Shown here: piece after piece, positions 58,537 through 64,000 of the stretch
Layout: each line of letters opens with the position of its first letter
Position numbering within the stretch: position 1 is the first letter of the stretch
Assembly: GCA_951799425.1 (NCBI GenBank)
Contig: OX637392.1
Span: forward strand, 37,855,593 to 37,919,592
Direction of reading: 5' to 3'
DNA: 64,000 nt
Origin: Ilex aquifolium
Lineage: Eukaryota > Streptophyta > Magnoliopsida > Aquifoliales > Aquifoliaceae
Notes under the pieces: generated by a model
Told to the model about the DNA's origin: nothing
The model's input: the letters and a program-made list of their open reading frames with translations, nothing else
Databases searched by the model: none
Position numbers and translations under genes: made by a program

Positions 58537-61020
58537 TGTGACGCCTCTAAAACCAGGGATCATTTCTCAATCCGTTGATCACCCATCAACCTGTGGAAGT
58601 ATCCGTGCATGCCGCATAACTCGACACCACATCATCATATGACCATTCCAAGGTCTAATATCCATCAATTTGCCATCAATATTACTCTATTTACATCATT
58701 TGAACAAAAGGGCTCAAGTCCAGAAGACTTTACAAAATTATTTTAAATTTTTAAAAATTTTGGAGAAGCTACCGGTAGCTAGTGTACTTACTACCGATAG
58801 CTAAGCTTTCTGCCAGCGAGCTATCGGTAGCTGTGAACCAAGCTACCGGTAGCGGAGCCCACTGCCCGCGAGCTACCAGTAGCTCACAAAACAAGCTACC
58901 AGTAGCTGCTCATTGTAATTGTGCTACCGGTAGCTAATCAACGTGCTACCAGTAGCGGGGCCCAGTTTTCCCCTGATTCAATCCTTTTTTTAATTTCAAC
59001 TCACACAATCTCATACAACATTTACCCAAACTCACATAGCATCAAATTTTACACAAAATATAGTCCATGTGAGTTCATTATACAATCTTTTATACAACAT
59101 CACAAGTCTAAAACCAATTGAACGATTGTTTTATAAAAATATAATTTAAAGTCACAACTCGGATTTCTTCATCAACAAGGTCCCAAGTTAGACTCGTCCA
59201 CCGACGCTTGTCCTGCACTTAAAATGTTATTCTCATAAAGGGTGAGCAATGCTCAATAAGGTATCTACTAAAGAGGTTACATTCGAACCCAGATGCATAT
59301 GAAATGTTCACATGAAATTCAACAATTAAACAAGTATCCATCCAAGAATATACAATTCATAATGGAATTCACAATGTCATACCATGTTGTGAGATGAGAC
59401 GCACACATGCAATGCAACCCAAACCTTCACCGGCTACCATAACACATGCAATGTCCTGCGTATGTACCCGGGTATTCCAAGACCCCGCCATTGATGTTAC
59501 ACATCCAATGAATATTTTATAAAATGAACCATGTGTCTTTCTTGGGTAGTTGATTTCCTGGACTTGCGCCAACGGTCCACCACGCCGACATAGATTTTGG
59601 TATACCACCTTCGGTTCTGCGTACGCCACTACACTTTTTAAAACTTTCATCGTTAGAAATGTATAAATCAGTAACCGGGTCTTGCACGCGAGGGAGAGTC
59701 TTGCTCTTCTTGCTATACCCGACACAAGTTTTCAATGAAACCCGTGCAACTCAGTCGGACCTAGGTCCAACCTTCCCGATTTGACGCCTTAACCACCAAG
59801 AATGGTGTTTGATCTAAAAATATGCACACACACTCACACTCATGTCAAATGCCCATGAAAGTGATGCTGCTCGTGCATATGCAAAAGTAAGTGTACAATT
59901 GCAATTCCATATCATGTCCGAAAATATCACATGCATATAATGATCATGTTCAATCTCTATCACATTTCCAAATTGTCAATTATATCAAAAACATATAATT
60001 ATAATCCATATTCTCAACAAGCATGTTATAACATCTTTAGTAAAACAACCATGCTAAATCAACATAGACATTTTATCAAATAACCAAAAGGCATAAAATC
60101 ATATAAATATTTAATCACGCCAAATTTATCACATTCTTATGAAATCACCAAACAAGCAATTTCAACAATACCCAATTAATGCAAAATTAGTTTTATGCAT
60201 TCTCATACCATTTTTCATACTCTAGTTACACTCGAAATACATTTAGACAAAAGATTTCATCTTAAATCATGCTATCCATTTCATACGAAACTCTAGGTTG
60301 AAAATAAACCTGACTAGAAGAAGAACCCTAGCTCTTAAAGCGTAATACGAGTGGTAGAAGCTCCCAAGAACCCAAATCAAACTTCAAACCTTGATTTCCA
60401 AAAATTTCGTCTTTGAGACTTCGGCGAAATCCGCGATTTTTGGTATGTAGACGTAGCGCTCGTCGCGTAGAACAACTTTCGTTTTTTGCCTGAGGAGATT
60501 TGATGAAAGGTTTGCTTTAGATCGTAGAGAGAAGCTTAAAGAAAACTCATCTTTCTCTCTTTTTTCTTCTTTTTCGGAAAACCCAGCAGCCAAAATGGGG
60601 GAAAAATATGATTTTTCCCCCTTTTTATACCCCTTGGAGACTTGACCCTCGTTGCCCCAGACGTCCGTCTTTTCCTGATCCGATTTTATCCCGAGTCATT
60701 TAAATCTCGTCTCGTGTTATGTTCAATATATTTTATGTGAACTAATTTTAAATTATTTTTCATGTTTTGTCATTAAAACCCGATTACGTTTATTTTGGTC
60801 ACGTGAAGCCCCATTGGCACCGTAAAATGTAAAAAATTTGACTGTCTTGAAATTCAACAAAATTTAACTGGGTAACTAGATTTCGTAAGACGAATCTAAT
60901 TGTGAGGTCCGTTTTTTCACCCGAGCTCTAGAAAAATTTGAGTTTTCAACCCGTAACGTAACGACTAATTACCATTTTACCATTTTTCATAAAAAAATCA
61001 ATTTTTTCCCGGGTTTTACA
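58537..61020 (-). mobile_element. LTR C, 3' LTR of a minus-strand chromovirus
   Basis: 2484 bp. In element sense it runs TGTAAAACCCGGG (61020) to AGAGGCGTCACA (58537), right after the purine tract. TATA-like GTATAAAAAG lies on the minus strand near 60627-60636. Homologous to solo LTRs A and B, but it has an extra segment of about 400-500 bp (roughly 58640-59150) with a palindrome array. Confidence 0.88.
58767..58957. promoter_or_regulatory. AGCTACCGGTAGCT palindrome array in LTR C
   Basis: The perfect 14-bp palindrome lies at 58767-58780. About seven further copies with zero to two changes start near 58789, 58819, 58841, 58871, 58894, 58921 and 58942. LTRs A and B lack the array. In element sense it is far downstream of the TATA-like box, near the LTR's 3' end, unlike the arrays in the Athila-like LTRs. 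Confidence 0.7.
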
Positions 61021-61036
61021 TTCTTCCCCCTTAAAA
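61021..61036 (-). promoter_or_regulatory. Polypurine tract of the chromovirus
   Basis: The minus strand reads TTAAGGGGGAAGAA directly before TGTAAAACCC of LTR C. Confidence 0.85.
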
Positions 61037-61114
61037 GAAATTTCACCCCCAAAATTTACACACACAAGCACATTTAATCACATGCATATGCAATAGTCAT
61101 ATAGTACTTTATGA

Positions 61115-61767
61115 CTACAAGAAGGTACCTCCATCCTCAAACAAGAACGGATAGGTGATACGAACAATGTCCTCACGCTCCCAGGTCACCTTCTCCACAC
61201 CACAGTGATGCCATAGCACCTTCACCAGCTTCATGGTCTTGCCTCGCAAAATCTGCTCTCGACTATCCAGGATACGCACCGGCCCCTCCTCGAAGGTCTC
61301 ATCTGCTTCAACAACCAGCTCACCCCAATCCACCACATGCGTAGGATCTGGAGTGTACTTCTGGAGCATAGAGACATGGAATATCACGTGAACACCTGAT
61401 AGATTTGGCGGTAACGCCAATAGGTAAGTGACTATACCAACCATCTTGAGTACTTCGAAGGGCTCGATATACCTCAGCGACAACTTTCCCAGCTTCCTGA
61501 ACCTAACCATTTCCCTCTTAGACATCACCTTCAAGAAAACGTGATCTCTAACCTCGAACTCCAGAAGTCGTTGCCGTCTGTCGGCGTAGCTCTTCCACCG
61601 GGTCGAAGCCGTGAGAAGACACTTCCGTATCAAGTCCACATTCTCTAAGGTATCAAATCTGGACTCGTGGTGGGTTTCTCACCAACCTCCGTCCAACAAA
61701 CTGGAGAACGACACAACCTCCCATAAAGTGGCTCATAGGGTGTCATATGTATGCTCGCCTGATAACT
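61115..61767 (-). pseudogene. Chromovirus integrase C-terminus with chromodomain
   Basis: The minus strand, right to left: TPYEPLYGRLCRSPVCWTEV near 61757-61690, a frameshift near 61680, then an open frame from 61639 to the stop at 61115. That frame holds the integrase C-terminal domain (VRFRKLGKLSLRYIEPFEVL) and a chromodomain (VRILDSREQILRGKTMKLVK, VLWHHCGVEKVTWE). The chromodomain directs insertion toward particular chromatin and marks the Tekay/Reina-like chromovirus clade. The catalytic part continues at 63868-64000, beyond solo LTR D. Confidence 0.9.
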
Positions 61768-62380
61768 TGTAACGCCCCAAAACACCCCCTGGACGACATC
61801 ACATTCTAAAACATTCATATCATGAGAGCGCTAATATAATTCCTCAAGAAATGAGACTCCATTTGTCATCCAAAAATATTTACAAAGTGATCCAAAAGAA
61901 ATAAGCCCAAATTATGGCTATTACATCTCCAAAAATTAATTAAAGTTGCACAGCGGAATAAACAAAAGAAACTAGACTACACAATGTTCCAAAAGAATGT
62001 CCTAGTCTAGTAAAAAAGGAAAGGAGGTCGCTCTATGCGTCCACCTCGGGATCCACACTTCCGTCAAGTGGAGTCTCCCAAGTATCGGGCTCCTCGACCC
62101 TTACGTCCTCCTCAAGCGGGTAATCTGAAAAATGTTAGCGGTAGGGGGTGAGCACGAAGCTCTGTAGAAAAATTCTCTCAAACCCATACAAGGTTTAGAA
62201 AAGCATTTAAAACGGCCGGTCTCATTTCACAAATAGCATATATAATCTTTGAAGTAAAATAATGACATTTTACAACGGATCTCAAGTTTAAGTAGTAATA
62301 GTACTAGAAATGAACAATAATAACCAATTCTAATAAACATTCATTTTCAAAATATAAACCATTTCCCACACATTAAATAA

Positions 62381-62637
62381 TATTGTCCTCCATGGCATGA
62401 GCATCCTTACAAGGAACCTCTCACCCCCAAGGTTTGGTTTCTCAAGCATCCTTATAAGGAACCTCTTGAGGGAAATCACATACTGTCCTCTTTTGGCATG
62501 AGCATCCTTATAAGGAACCTCTCACCCTCAAGGCTTGGTTTCTCAAGCATCCTTATAAGGAACCTCTTGAGGGAAATCACATACTGTCCTCTTTTGGCAT
62601 GAGCATTCTTATAAGGAACCTCTCACCCTCAAGGCAT
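62381..62637. repeat. 100-bp tandem repeat in solo LTR D
   Basis: About 2.6 copies with units starting at 62381, 62481 and 62582. Each unit contains two sub-repeats, GCATCCTTATAAGGAACCTCT with CACCCTCAAGG or TGAGGGAAATC after it. CCTTATAAGG is itself a perfect palindrome. Confidence 0.85.
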
Positions 62638-63256
62638 CACAAACAACCCAACCAAGCATACAATTCCAATATTTTTATCAATTTACAAGCATCTATCCAA
62701 CATCCCCAAAATATATCATGTAACAATTCCCCAACCAACCAAGAAAAATACATGAGATCACAATAACATCATTTTTTTCTACCCAACACAACAACTACGA
62801 TTTTCAAAGTTCATAATGAAGAAAGCATTCAAGAAGAAATTCATCACTCTCCCAAAAACTAGGGTTTTAAAACTAGAAAAGAGATTTAATGGGTATTAAA
62901 CCCTAACTTTGTTCAAAACATGTAATCTTTTTCAAAAAGCCTAAGAGGGGATGATTCTATAGAATAAATATACCATAGATAGCCAAAACATACACATATA
63001 TAAATACCCTAGCCATCAATGTGAGTGAGTGAGAGAAAACCCCTACCTTGATGTTCTTGAAGTCTAGGGCTTTGATCTTTTTGGAAGTGTAACTCCCTCT
63101 TGATCTTGTGTTTCTTTCTCCTCCTTTATCTCCTCCTAGGGTTCTAAAGTGTTTAGGATGAGAGTGGAGTGAAGAATGGGACAAATGAGGGCTTGAGGTG
63201 GTGTTTTAAACCCAAAAATTCTGACTTTTTAACTGTTCGGCGAGTGTCAGAAAAAT

Positions 63257-63353
63257 CGTACCGGTACGCGGTACCGGTACGGTATAGTACCGATACTTGG
63301 TACCGGTACGGTTAAGCTACTGGTTCGGGCGTACTGGTACTGTGTACTGGTAC
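63257..63353. promoter_or_regulatory. GTACCGGTAC palindrome array in solo LTR D
   Basis: Perfect GTACCGGTAC within CGTACCGGTACG (63257-63268), then at about 63271-63280 and 63300-63309. One-mismatch copies (GTACCGATAC, GTACTGGTAC) lie near 63287, 63331 and 63344. On the minus strand it is about 510-610 bp into the LTR, upstream of a TATATA-like stretch near 62995-63003. Confidence 0.65.
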
Positions 63354-63867
63354 ACTTCGGCTACTTCGACTTCCAGGGCAGTTTTGACCCATTTAGAGGT
63401 CGAATTGGCAAATTTTCATGAGATACACTTTTGTAGCCCTAGATGTCTACTATCTACTGTCAAAATTTCAGATCAATTGGATATAAGGATAAAAAGTTAT
63501 GACCAAAATACTAGAAGGTGTCCTAACTCATTTTTACCCAAATTCTCTCTAAGTGTGTCTTTACTCCAAAATACTTCCTAACTTCCAATACACCTCATAT
63601 TACCTCTCCCAAGGTTGTTCGACATTCTGGATTCAATGGACACCTTATTTTGACCTAAAAATATTTAGAAATTCATCTAATCACCCTTTCCAAGTTTAAA
63701 CGTCTTGGAAACTCCAACTCCCCAATCCATATGCATCTCTAGCATTTCTCCTACTATTATAATCTATATAGTTCATTCTTACATCATTACACATATCCAC
63801 ATTTTTAAAATAATTATTTACTATATATCTATATACCTATATATAAAAGAAAATGCGAGGTGTTACA

Positions 63868-64000
63868 TAACTGTTAATGTAAGCAAACTCCACTAAGGGT
63901 AAATGCTTCTCCCACCGACCCTTGAGATCAAGGATGCATGCCTAAAGCATGTCTTCTAATATATGGATGGTCCTCTCTGACTGACCATCCGTCCGGGGAT
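63868..64000 (-). pseudogene. Chromovirus integrase core, cut by window end
   Basis: The minus strand from the window edge reads DGQSERTIHILEDMLQACI, then WEKHLPLVEFAYINS, the conserved end of the gypsy integrase core (the catalytic Glu lies just outside or at the edge). It continues across solo LTR D into 61767. Confidence 0.88.

Larger units (their letters stand above)
61768..63867 (-). mobile_element. Solo LTR D, 2100 bp, TSD TAACT
   Basis: Top-strand ends TGTAACGCCCC and GAGGTGTTACA, flanked by TAACT at 61763-61767 and 63868-63872. It splits the integrase codons cleanly. Judged minus strand because its GGGGCGTTACA end matches the 3' end style of LTRs A-C (GGCGTCACA). It is a different family from those. 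It contains a 100-bp tandem repeat and a GTACCGGTAC array. Confidence 0.9.

Overview
The window is plant nuclear DNA, most likely from a eudicot. It is AT-rich, full of microsatellites, and holds no gene I can assign to the host. Almost everything recognisable is transposable-element sequence in nested layers: Ty3/gypsy elements of Athila-like and chromovirus types, Ty1/copia elements, PIF/Harbinger DNA transposons and MITEs. I saw no rRNA, tRNA gene, CRISPR array or bacterial-type operon, but I ran no RNA search.

Left part (1-8229). A decayed plus-strand LTR element ends in an env-like 'plant transposon protein' ORF (1819-5761). That ORF is split by solo LTR A (2361-5135), which itself holds a MITE (3972-4722). 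A purine-tract-rich tail and a partial 3' LTR (7026-7610) follow. Next comes part of a minus-strand copia integrase.

Centre-left (8230-22367). A complete Athila-like gypsy element with two 1.9-kb LTRs and a 5-bp target duplication (ATCAC) sits inside that copia integrase, whose other half resumes at 22373. Its gag-pol is recognisable but carries several nonsense codons and two frameshifts. Downstream are an intact small basic Cys-containing ORF (16340-16750), an internal promoter-like block and an env-like ORF (17539-18632).

Middle (22373-33046). Copia and gypsy LTR remnants, a Tourist-like MITE (30067-30739), simple repeats and long stretches without genes.

Centre-right (33047-45236). A deleted minus-strand copia element carries a 9.46-kb PIF/Harbinger transposon (33963-43421, TSD CTA). 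This encodes a DDE transposase, a Myb/SANT-like protein, a protein with an RNase H1 N-terminal (viroplasmin-like) domain and a C-terminal membrane segment, and a fourth spliced ORF. Solo LTR B (37423-40010) lies inside it.

Right part (45237-64000). A solo Athila-like LTR (48571-49808), a decayed coiled-coil ORF with its element tail and LTR (50700-54950), a gypsy gag remnant, a SIRE-like copia gag on the minus strand, then a minus-strand chromovirus (LTR C 58537-61020, integrase and chromodomain) split by solo LTR D (61768-63867, TSD TAACT).

Two things stand out. First, several unrelated LTR elements carry dense arrays of 10-14-bp CG-centred palindromes, with a different core in each family (CTCGAG, TTCGAA, TCCGGA, ACCGGT types). 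In two elements the same palindrome type occurs both in the LTR and in front of the downstream ORF; in the Athila-like element both arrays are followed by a TATA box. Second, a Harbinger transposon and an Athila-like retrotransposon each carry accessory ORFs not standard for their class.
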